From NCBI GenBank assembly GCA_026692885.1, contig JAPLNJ010000488.1:1-6215 (forward strand): a DNA stretch of 6,215 bases, read 5' to 3'. A program made the position numbers and the translations under genes. Positions 1 to 6,100 of the stretch are shown here, in pieces (positions within the stretch are counted from its first letter, which is position 1; the number at the start of each line of letters is the position of its first letter). The DNA is from Planctomycetota bacterium (GTDB lineage Bacteria > Planctomycetota > Planctomycetia > Pirellulales > Pirellulaceae). The notes beneath the pieces are model-generated. The model had not been told where the DNA came from. It searched no databases and saw only the letters and a list, made by a program, of their open reading frames with translations.

Positions 1-1
1 G

Positions 2-475
2 CCGGAGCGGCTCAAGCCCATCGGCGAGGCGCAGGGCATCCATCCCGGCCGCGTGGTCTGGGTGCATGACCCGCAGGCGACCGACTGGAAGGGGCCGGGA
101 GATGGGCGTTGGTACGAAGCCCACCACACCAAGCAGGACCGCGTGAGCGACATGTTGTCGTCGGCCGTCCTGGAGCTGACGGGCCAAACGGCGGCAGCCC
201 AAGCCTGGGACAAGCTGTTTCGGCACTTGAACCAGACCCGCGGCAAAGGCGACATGCCCTACAAGCCCGGCGAGAAGATCGTGATCAAGCCGAACTGGGT
301 GGGGATGTGCTGGTGGTGGGGGAAGGTGGATCCGCCATTCGACGGACTGTACCCCGGCATCCACTGCTGGCGATCCTGCACCTTCGGGACGCGCGCAAGC
401 CCCATCCAGCGCGCCCATCGCGCAAGCAGCCCGGTTGGACCGCCACGCCGAACCGTCGTTGAAGAGGACACGTAA
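2..475 (+). pseudogene. DUF362-domain protein, 5' end outside window and 3' truncated
   Basis: The reading frame is open from the left window edge, so the true start lies upstream. The first ~110 codons read like the N-terminal part of a DUF362 protein: a GIHPGRVVWVHDP stretch, then GDGRWYE, then KPGEKIVIKPNWVGM just before position 300. DUF362 proteins are of uncertain function; some carry ferredoxin-like clusters and Tat signals. Recognisable similarity fades after about position 336 (GKVDP). The remaining ~45 codons are low-complexity and Arg/Ser/Pro-rich, with no family resemblance, and stop at 475. The usual family protein is several hundred residues long, so most of the domain is missing. 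I read it as a gene truncated by deletion rather than a working short protein. The overlap with the next remnant supports decay. Family recognition is from memory of conserved motifs. Confidence 0.6.
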
Positions 476-818
476 GTCTTTCGCGGCCTACTCACGACAC
501 GATTTCGGCCACAGCCCGTTCGTGGTGTTCTATGAAGTGACGCAGGCCTGCGACTTGCCCTTGCATGTGAATACGACCATCTCGCCTACCTCGCGACTCG
601 TGGTGGATGTCTATCAGCGTCACGCCTGCTTTCAATCGCTGCGCGACGCGAATCGGCTGGCAGGCAAATGTGGCCGCTGCGAATTCCGGCACATCTACGG
701 AGGCCGTCGGGCGCACGCCCTTGCCCCGACCGGGGACATTCTAACGTCGGAGCCGGATTGCGATTATCAGCCTGGGTGGCAGAGGCGGCGTCTGCCAAGC
801 TCTTCGCACCTGCAGTGA
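435..818 (+). pseudogene. Radical SAM/SPASM protein remnant with large internal deletion
   Basis: This 127-codon frame (TTG at 435, arbitrary start) joins two ends of a much longer protein. Near residues 22-40 it reads DFGHSPFVVFYEVTQACDL, the N-terminal lead-in of radical SAM proteins of the heme-biosynthesis-like/TIGR04053 type. The CxxxCxxC cluster motif should start right there, but only its first Cys survives. About 15 residues later it reads VVDVYQRHACFQSLRD, then LAGKCGRCEFRHIYGG and TGDILTSEPDCDYQPG. That is the end of a SPASM domain, whose C-terminal cysteines bind an auxiliary [4Fe-4S] cluster. Roughly 250-300 residues of barrel and early SPASM are absent (estimated from usual family length). 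The Cys expected before GG is Tyr (IYGG rather than a VCGG-like form), a second sign of decay. A functional enzyme is excluded, since neither cluster could assemble. It overlaps the DUF362 remnant by about 40 bases in another frame. Confidence 0.65.
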
Positions 819-869
819 GAGCTGGAATTTGGTGACGTGCGATAATAGGACTTTCTTACCAATTGCTGA

Positions 870-897
870 TTGACGCCGTTGTCGATCACGCAATAAT
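870..897 (+). promoter_or_regulatory. Candidate sigma70-type promoter for the multiheme operon
   Basis: TTGACG at 870-875 and AATAAT at 892-897 are separated by 16 bases, each one mismatch from the TTGACA/TATAAT consensus, in a locally AT-richer stretch. Initiation near 904-906 would give a ~50-base leader before the ATG at 954. A second candidate lies just upstream: an extended -10, TG-C-GATAAT, at 838-846 with no good -35. The host's sigma factors are unknown, so this rests on consensus matching alone. Confidence 0.4.
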
Positions 898-953
898 AAT
901 GGCCGAAGACTTGGTAGCAAGGCGGCTGTTGACAATCGGTGGTCTACCCGGGC

Positions 954-1646
954 ATGACTCGCAGCAGTTCTCCAACTCAACCGAAAGGCGGCGGGGGCTT
1001 CTGGGTTCCCGTGGTGATGCTGGTGTTCGCAGCGGCGTGGGCGTGGAACCCGTTTTCCTTCATTAGCCCCGTTCCGGCGGCGACCCGGGTGCCGTCCTGG
1101 GCTACGGACACGACACCGGTGCGTCAGCCGAAGCTCAAGCCGAATTACGTGGTGGGCGTATTCACCTACCGCTGCAGCGAATGCCACCGGATCATCCCTT
1201 CGCCAGCGGAGACGGAGCGCACGTTGACCCAGCATAAGGAAATCCAATTGCAGCACGGCATCAATACGCGCTGCTTCAACTGCCACCACCGCACCAACCG
1301 CGATGCGTTCGTGGATGACTACGGACATGAAATCCCCTGGGATCAGCCGCAACTCGTGTGCGCGAAGTGCCACGGACCGGTCTATCGCGATTGGCAGCAT
1401 GGTTCGCACGGCCGGACGAATGGCTACTGGGACGCGAGTCGGGGAACGCAGACGCGGCGCAGGTGCATCGAATGTCATGACCCGCACCAACCCCCATTCC
1501 GGCCGCTAGCGCCGGCCCCTGGCCCCCACACCCTGCGCATGGGGCCGCAAGATTTCCGCACCCCTGGGAAAAGTCATGATCCGTTACGGCTCGGCCAACA
1601 CCGCGCGGTCCTACGTGAGAACGACGTGTCCGAGGAGAAACACTGA
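954..1646 (+). CDS. Membrane-anchored tetraheme cytochrome c (predicted electron shuttle)
   Basis: A 230-residue protein with four CxxCH heme c motifs: CSECH (74-78), CFNCH (107-111), CAKCH (136-140) and CIECH (171-175). One hydrophobic segment at residues ~16-35 has no clear cleavage site, so it is probably an uncleaved anchor or signal sequence placing the hemes outside the cytoplasmic membrane. Further His residues (HKEIQ, HH, HGSHG) could be second axial ligands. After heme 4 comes a ~55-residue Pro/Arg-rich tail with no domain I recognise. ATG 954 is chosen because it starts just before the hydrophobic segment; a GTG at 939 in the same frame would add five residues, and neither has a strong ribosome-binding site. 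It is the first gene of the operon and ends 3 bases before the Fe-S subunit. By analogy with NrfB it should pass electrons between the Fe-S protein and the octaheme enzyme. I cannot place it in a named tetraheme family. Confidence 0.85.
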   Translation: MTRSSSPTQPKGGGGFWVPVVMLVFAAAWAWNPFSFISPVPAATRVPSWATDTTPVRQPKLKPNYVVGVFTYRCSECHRIIPSPAETERTLTQHKEIQLQHGINTRCFNCHHRTNRDAFVDDYGHEIPWDQPQLVCAKCHGPVYRDWQHGSHGRTNGYWDASRGTQTRRRCIECHDPHQPPFRPLAPAPGPHTLRMGPQDFRTPGKSHDPLRLGQHRAVLRENDVSEEKH

Positions 1647-1649
1647 GTC

Positions 1650-2744
1650 ATGGAAGCTTCTCGCCCACAATCCCCGCCGCCCGGGACGACGCCCCCAGCG
1701 CCTGCCGCCGACGTGACGAGACGGGGCTTTCTGACGACGGGTTTTGTGGCGTTGGCCGGTGTCTCCGTGGTGGCAGCTGCCGTTTCGCCCCTGCGCAACC
1801 TGAACCCCAACGAGCTGCCCACGCTCGCCGAATTCTTCCAGAAACACTACCAGGAGATGACACCGGAGGACAAGGCACAGGTCTTCGCCCGCATTCGCGA
1901 AGAAGTGCAACGGCGTCACCGCGTCGAGGCGGAGTTGGCCGATCCGCCGCCGTTGACCGGGGTCGAATTCGTGTATGGCCTGAACCTCAGCCGCTGCATT
2001 GGCTGCCGACGCTGTGTGCATGCTTGCGTCCAGGAAAACAACCAGTCTCGGGCGCCGGAGATCCAGTACATTCGCGTGCTGCAAATGGAAAAAGGCAGCA
2101 TCGATCTGGAGAGCGCCGACCACCACTACGCTCCTCCCTCGGTGCCGGATCCGGACAAGTACTACATGCCGGTCCAATGCCACCAGTGCGTCAACCCGCC
2201 GTGCGTCAAAGTCTGTCCCGTGGAGGCGACCTGGCAAGAGCCGGACGGTATCACGGTGATCGACTACGACTGGTGCATCGGCTGCCGCTATTGCGAAGCG
2301 GCCTGCCCGTATTGGGCGCGACGATTCAACTTTGCGGAACCCCAGCTCCCGGACGACCAAATCAATCCGCACATGGCCTACTTGTCCAACCGGCCGCGGC
2401 ACAAAGGGGTCATGGAGAAGTGCACGTTCTGTCTGCAACGGACCCGCGTGGGCCGCTTGCCGGCCTGTCTGGAGGTCTGCCCGACCGGTTCCCGCAAGTT
2501 CGGCAACGTGCTCGACCCCGAGAGCGAGGTGGCGTACATCCTGAAGCATAAACGGGTGTACGTGTTGAAGGAGGATGTGGGAACCGTGCCGCGTTTCTTC
2601 TACTACTTTGACGAACGCGGCAGTCGCTATCGCGAGCCGATCGCACCGCAGCCGGCGGAGCAGCCCGCTGCGCAGACTTCGTCCGGCGCCACCCTCACGG
2701 CAACGCCCCAGGCGGAGCTGCCGACGGCCGAGGGAGGGAGGTGA
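1650..2744 (+). CDS. Tat-exported 4x[4Fe-4S] ferredoxin subunit (NrfC/HybA/DmsB-like)
   Basis: A 364-residue electron-transfer subunit. Residues 23-45 (TRRGFLTTGF then a hydrophobic run) form a twin-arginine signal or anchor, so the folded clusters face the periplasm. A charged helical stretch (~55-100) follows. The ferredoxin domain (~105-315) has 16 cysteines in four sets: C116/C119/C122/C126, C177/C180/C185/C189, C209/C212/C215/C219 and C258/C261/C273/C277. This is the usual pattern of the NrfC, HybA, PsrB and DmsB family. The last ~35 residues are Pro/Ala/Thr-rich and probably disordered; I see no C-terminal membrane helix such as HybA has. At 364 residues it is longer than typical NrfC (~225), mainly through the N- and C-terminal additions. 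GAGGAGA at 1632-1638 is the ribosome site. The gene lies 3 bases from each neighbour, so translation is probably coupled. It should link the NrfD-like quinone site to the cytochromes. Confidence 0.92.
   Translation: MEASRPQSPPPGTTPPAPAADVTRRGFLTTGFVALAGVSVVAAAVSPLRNLNPNELPTLAEFFQKHYQEMTPEDKAQVFARIREEVQRRHRVEAELADPPPLTGVEFVYGLNLSRCIGCRRCVHACVQENNQSRAPEIQYIRVLQMEKGSIDLESADHHYAPPSVPDPDKYYMPVQCHQCVNPPCVKVCPVEATWQEPDGITVIDYDWCIGCRYCEAACPYWARRFNFAEPQLPDDQINPHMAYLSNRPRHKGVMEKCTFCLQRTRVGRLPACLEVCPTGSRKFGNVLDPESEVAYILKHKRVYVLKEDVGTVPRFFYYFDERGSRYREPIAPQPAEQPAAQTSSGATLTATPQAELPTAEGGR
2737..2741 (+). promoter_or_regulatory. Shine-Dalgarno GGAGG overlapping end of the Fe-S gene
   Basis: GGAGG sits within the last codons of the Fe-S gene, 6 bases before the ATG at 2748, and fixes the start of the NrfD-like gene. 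It is the clearest ribosome site in the operon and implies coupled translation of the two membrane-module subunits. Confidence 0.7.
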
Positions 2745-2747
2745 CGC

Positions 2748-3980
2748 ATGAAAAAGTACCTCACCTTCCTGTGGGACTGCTTCCGCCTCAGCTTCGTCGG
2801 TGACTGGCGTTATCACCTGTGGATGACCGTCCTGACGCTGGTGGCGTTGTCGGGGCTGAATGCGTATTGCCAGCAATTTGTCCACGGGCTGGTCACGACC
2901 GGGATGACGGATCAGGTTTCGTGGGGGCTGTACATCGCCAACTTTACCTACCTGGTGGGCCTCGCGGCGGCGGCGGCGATGCTGGTCATTCCGGTGTACG
3001 TGTATCGGAATCTGCACCTGCACGACGTGGTGGTCTTCGGCGAACTGCTGGCCGTGGCCGTGATTGCCATGTGCCTGTTGTTCGTGATGGCGGACCTGGG
3101 CCGGCCCGACCGTTTCATGCATCTGCTGTGGCGGTTCAATTTTCCCCTGTCGATGTTGACCTGGGATGTGATCGCGCTGAATGGGTATCTGCTGCTCAAT
3201 CTGCACATCTGCGGCTACCTGATCTACTGTGCCTATCGAGGTCGGGCGCCGTCGAAGGTGTTCTACGTACCGTTCGTGTTCATCGCCATCGTCTGGGCGA
3301 TCAGTATTCACACCGTCACAGCGTTTCTCTACGTCGGCTTGGGTGGGCGGCCCTTCTGGAATTCGGCCATTATCGCGCCGCGGTTCCTGGCCAGCGCCTT
3401 TGCGGCAGGGCCGGCGTTCATCATCCTGACACTGCAGGTGGTCCGGCGATTTACCCGGCACCACGTCAGCGACGACGCGCTGCTCACGTTACGGGGCATC
3501 ATCCAAGTGGCGATGCTGATCAACATGTTCCTGCTGGCCTGCGAGGTGTTCACGGAGTTCTACACAAATTCCGCGCACGTCGCCTCCTCCCACTATTTGT
3601 ATTTTGGGCTCCATGGCCGGCACGCGCTGGTGCCCTGGATCTGGGTGGCCATCGGCATGAACCTGATCGCCACGGCCATCTGGGTGCTGCCGGCCTCGCG
3701 TAGTTTGCGGTTGCTGAACACCGCCTGCGTCCTGTCGATCGTCGGCATCTGGATCGAGAAGGGCATGGGGTTGATCGTGCCGGCCTTCGTCCCGACGCCG
3801 CTGGGCGAGATCGTGGAATATGTTCCCACGCGGAACGAGATCCTGATCTGCCTGGGGATCTGGGCCTTCGGTTTGCTGCTGTACACCATCTTTGTCCGCG
3901 TCTCGATACCGGTCCTGGCGGGCGAAGTGACTTATGAAAGACGTTTACGCCAATCGCTGCCCACGCGCGGGGCGGCCTAG
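2748..3980 (+). CDS. nrfD: NrfD/PsrC/HybB-family quinone-interacting membrane subunit
   Basis: A 410-residue, very hydrophobic protein with about ten predicted membrane helices, roughly at residues 23-45, 62-85, 94-115, 135-162, 170-195, 208-232, 245-268, 293-315, 325-347 and 366-388. Between helices 3 and 4 it carries ADLGRPDR (115-122), the conserved loop of the NrfD/PsrC family; SIHTVTAF (186-193) and the IEKGMG...VP segment (336-345) also resemble family positions. Family members hold a quinone site and transfer electrons to or from a partner ferredoxin subunit, without heme of their own. Ten helices and ~410 residues resemble HybB, QrcD or ActC-type members more than the shorter eight-helix DmsC/NrfD forms. 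The immediate upstream Fe-S gene is the expected partner. No molybdopterin oxidoreductase is encoded next to it, so the electron acceptor or donor is probably the flanking cytochromes. The symbol denotes the family rather than an assigned orthologue. Confidence 0.92.
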   Translation: MKKYLTFLWDCFRLSFVGDWRYHLWMTVLTLVALSGLNAYCQQFVHGLVTTGMTDQVSWGLYIANFTYLVGLAAAAAMLVIPVYVYRNLHLHDVVVFGELLAVAVIAMCLLFVMADLGRPDRFMHLLWRFNFPLSMLTWDVIALNGYLLLNLHICGYLIYCAYRGRAPSKVFYVPFVFIAIVWAISIHTVTAFLYVGLGGRPFWNSAIIAPRFLASAFAAGPAFIILTLQVVRRFTRHHVSDDALLTLRGIIQVAMLINMFLLACEVFTEFYTNSAHVASSHYLYFGLHGRHALVPWIWVAIGMNLIATAIWVLPASRSLRLLNTACVLSIVGIWIEKGMGLIVPAFVPTPLGEIVEYVPTRNEILICLGIWAFGLLLYTIFVRVSIPVLAGEVTYERRLRQSLPTRGAA

Positions 3981-3998
3981 CGAGGGAGTGAGACTGCC

Positions 3999-5504
3999 AT
4001 GAATCGACGTTGCGTGACGCCCACGACTGCGGGAATGATTTCGGCCACCTTTCTGATCGCGGTCTGCAGTGCGGTTCCTGCTGTGCGAGCCCAGGCATGG
4101 GGACTGCCCACGATGTCGAAGGAGACCAAAGCCTGTATCGAGTGCCACAAGACGGAAAACGCACCGATCTATCAGCAATGGGGCGCCAGCAAGCACTTCC
4201 GGGCGAACGTCGGCTGTTACGAATGCCACATGGCCCAGGAGGGCGAACCGGACGCCTTCCAGCACGAGGGCACCTGGATCGCCACCATCGTGTCGCCGAA
4301 AGACTGCTCGCGCTGCCATGCTAAGGAAGGCGAGGAGTTCGCACATTCGCACCACTCGAAGGCCGCCCGCATCCTCGGCTCGCTGGACAATATGTTGGCG
4401 GAGGTCGTTGAGGGCAATCGGGGCATGGTCACTCCGGCCTTCCAGAAAGGGGTCAGCCCGGCGGCCGTCAGCGGTTGCTGGCAGTGTCACGGCAGTGAGG
4501 TCAAGGTCTTAGCCGGCGGCAAGCTGGATCCCGCCACGTGGCCCAACACGGGCATCGGGCGGATCAACCCCGACGGTTCGGAAGGTTCCTGCTCGGCTTG
4601 CCACAGCCGCCATTCGTTCTCGGCCTCGCAAGCGCGGCATCCCGACAACTGCGGCAAGTGTCACATGGGACCCGATCATCCGCAAATGGAGATCTACTAC
4701 GAGTCCAAGCATGGCATTGCGTTCCGCGCCTTCCGCGACAAGCTGAACATGGAATCCTCGAAGTGGATTGTCGGTGAAGACTACCACCTGGCACCAACCT
4801 GTGCGACCTGTCACATGAGTGCGACCCCAGCCCGGCCCGCCACCAAAGACCGGCCGGCCCAACCGGGCTTGTCCGTCAGTCACGACGTGGGCCTGAGAAT
4901 CAGCTGGAACAATCGGCCGGAGATCTCTGTCCGCCCCGAAGTCAGCGACAAAGAGATGGGCTTACCGGGTGCCGATATCAATTGGGAAACCCGTCGGAAC
5001 ACGATGAAAACGGTCTGCCTCAATTGTCACGCCAAGCAATGGGTCGACAACTTCTATATCCAATACGACAGTCTCCTCGAACAGTATCACGAAAAGTTTG
5101 CCCGACCTGGGCTGGACCTTTACGCCGCGGCCAAGCCGTTGCTCAAGCCGGCGCAGTTCTCCAACAAACTCGATTTTGCCTGGTTTGAAATTTGGCACCA
5201 CGAGGGCCGCCGCGCCCGTCACGGCGTGGCGATGATGGGGCCGGACTACACGCATTGGCACGGCACGTACGAAGTCGCCAAGCACTTCTACGCAGAGATG
5301 GTTCCTGAACTGGAGCACTTGGCCCAGGAGGGAAAGCAGTCGGGCGACGAGAAAAAAGTCGCCGCCGCGGAGAACCTGGAGAAGAAATTGGAGGAAGTGC
5401 TCAACTCCACCAACCACCGCTGGTATCTCGACAAGCTCGATCCTGCCGAGCGAGGCGAACGCAAGCAACGGCAAGATGAGTTTAAGAGACGCTACCGAAA
5501 GTAG
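3999..5504 (+). CDS. hao: Octaheme cytochrome c, hydroxylamine oxidoreductase (HAO) family
   Basis: A 501-residue secreted protein with a Sec signal peptide (hydrophobic ~12-29, likely cut near VRAQA, 29-33) and exactly eight CxxCH motifs: CIECH 46, CYECH 73, CSRCH 103, CWQCH 160, CSACH 198, CGKCH 218, CATCH 268 and CLNCH 340. Spacing and context match HAO: CWQCHG is the fourth motif, which holds the catalytic P460-type heme in Nitrosomonas HAO, and SHDVGLRISW...RPEISVR and WHHEGRRARHG are family-like blocks. HAO enzymes oxidise hydroxylamine or hydrazine; relatives lacking the Tyr-heme crosslink are thought to reduce nitrite or hydroxylamine. A candidate crosslink Tyr is Y417 in GPDYTHWHG, unverified. 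It is shorter than Nitrosomonas HAO (~570 with signal), has a charged helical C-terminus (~434-500) and no membrane anchor. It lies 18 bases after the NrfD-like gene, with GAGGGA at 3982-3987 as ribosome site. No haoB or NapC/NrfH-type cytochrome gene is adjacent. Confidence 0.9.
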   Translation: MNRRCVTPTTAGMISATFLIAVCSAVPAVRAQAWGLPTMSKETKACIECHKTENAPIYQQWGASKHFRANVGCYECHMAQEGEPDAFQHEGTWIATIVSPKDCSRCHAKEGEEFAHSHHSKAARILGSLDNMLAEVVEGNRGMVTPAFQKGVSPAAVSGCWQCHGSEVKVLAGGKLDPATWPNTGIGRINPDGSEGSCSACHSRHSFSASQARHPDNCGKCHMGPDHPQMEIYYESKHGIAFRAFRDKLNMESSKWIVGEDYHLAPTCATCHMSATPARPATKDRPAQPGLSVSHDVGLRISWNNRPEISVRPEVSDKEMGLPGADINWETRRNTMKTVCLNCHAKQWVDNFYIQYDSLLEQYHEKFARPGLDLYAAAKPLLKPAQFSNKLDFAWFEIWHHEGRRARHGVAMMGPDYTHWHGTYEVAKHFYAEMVPELEHLAQEGKQSGDEKKVAAAENLEKKLEEVLNSTNHRWYLDKLDPAERGERKQRQDEFKRRYRK

Positions 5505-5727
5505 CTTCGCGATTCGAGATGGGGTTCGGGCTGATTGTTCCATCAACTCGACTTCTGCGACACGTGCCAACAAAGGACCGTATACGAGGTGCTCGGCTGC
5601 CTCCGCAACCCAGCCGGTAGCTGACACGCGACCGGATCACGACTCGAAACCGGTAAATCGCTGGACTGAAAGGGTGATGACAAGGCACCGCACTCAACGG
5701 AAGGGCAGTATCGCTCTTTCGACGAAC
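5505..5727. other. Intergenic region between convergent genes, no feature recognised
   Basis: About 220 bases between the end of the octaheme cytochrome gene and the stop of the minus-strand ORF. Short frames here do not resemble any family and their codon use is not convincing. I looked for a rho-independent terminator after 5504 and found no GC-rich stem followed by a T-run. Confidence 0.4.
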
Positions 5728-5982
5728 TCACGGGTCGCCCTGTGGCGAGAGACGCCAACTCAGGCGGCCGACGTAGACCTTGCCCGCCGGGTTGATGTCG
5801 AACTCGAGCTTCACACGGTCCACATCCGTCCCGATGTGGAGCGGAAGCTGCGCAGTCTGCCATTCGCTGCCCGCTGTGACCTCGCCGCACCGCTTTTTCT
5901 CACTCCAGCGGTACTTGTATCGGCTGTTGATTTCTGCGCGGGTCAACACGGGCGTGATCGTGCGGCGGACGTCATTGGGCAT
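5728..5982 (-). CDS. Small hypothetical protein or C-terminal fragment (84 aa)
   Basis: An 84-residue frame on the minus strand, convergent with the operon. I do not recognise it, but it looks translated: third codon positions are strongly G/C (for example gtg aag ctc gag ttc gac atc aac ccg), like the operon genes. It has alternating hydrophobic and polar residues suggesting a beta-rich fold (WQTAQLPLHIG, DRVKLEFDI, KVYVGRLSW). That end resembles the last strands of a beta-sandwich such as a carbohydrate-binding module, a loose impression only. There is no signal peptide or membrane segment. A GGGAG lies 8 bases before the ATG (5991-5995 on the plus strand), and an in-frame stop lies just upstream (6019-6021), so this start is reasonable. 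It could be an intact small protein or the surviving 3' end of a larger gene, which would fit the decayed genes elsewhere in the window. Confidence 0.45.
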   Translation of the reverse strand: MPNDVRRTITPVLTRAEINSRYKYRWSEKKRCGEVTAGSEWQTAQLPLHIGTDVDRVKLEFDINPAGKVYVGRLSWRLSPQGDP

Positions 5983-6068
5983 GACTGGGGCTCCCGTGGA
6001 GGTTGTAGCACATGCGGCTCACAGTGTATCGTATCCCTAGTTCGACTGTCTTAGTTTCGAAAACGACC

Positions 6069-6089
6069 CCGTCCAGCTCGCCTGGACGG
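6069..6089. repeat. Short hairpin, 8-bp stem and 5-base loop
   Basis: CCGTCCAG (6069-6076) and CTGGACGG (6082-6089) are perfect inverted repeats around CTCGC. On the plus strand no T-run follows. On the minus strand the hairpin is followed after a few bases by TTTT, so weak termination of a minus-strand transcript entering from the right is possible. It may instead belong to the palindromic element beginning 11 bases further on. Confidence 0.5.
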
Positions 6090-6100
6090 TGAGAGAAGTC

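Noticed and set aside
929..934. Perfect TTGACA as a promoter -35 box
   Set aside because: No acceptable -10 lies 16-18 bases downstream, and the start codon is only 20 bases away. The pair at 870-897 is better placed.
741..1490. 249-residue minus-strand frame
   Set aside because: It overlaps the tetraheme cytochrome, whose four CxxCH motifs prove the plus-strand frame. The product is Arg-rich without recognisable motifs.
1611..3464. 617-residue open frame on the minus strand
   Set aside because: It lies antisense to the clearly coding Fe-S and NrfD-like genes. Its product is His/Arg/Gln-rich low-complexity sequence with no domain, a typical shadow of high-GC coding DNA.
3945..4490. 181-residue minus-strand frame
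   Set aside because: It covers the start and first four heme motifs of the HAO-family gene on the other strand; no independent evidence.
4962..5627. 221-residue minus-strand frame
   Set aside because: It is antisense to the octaheme cytochrome's eighth heme motif and conserved C-terminal blocks. It looks protein-like only because of complementary codon bias.
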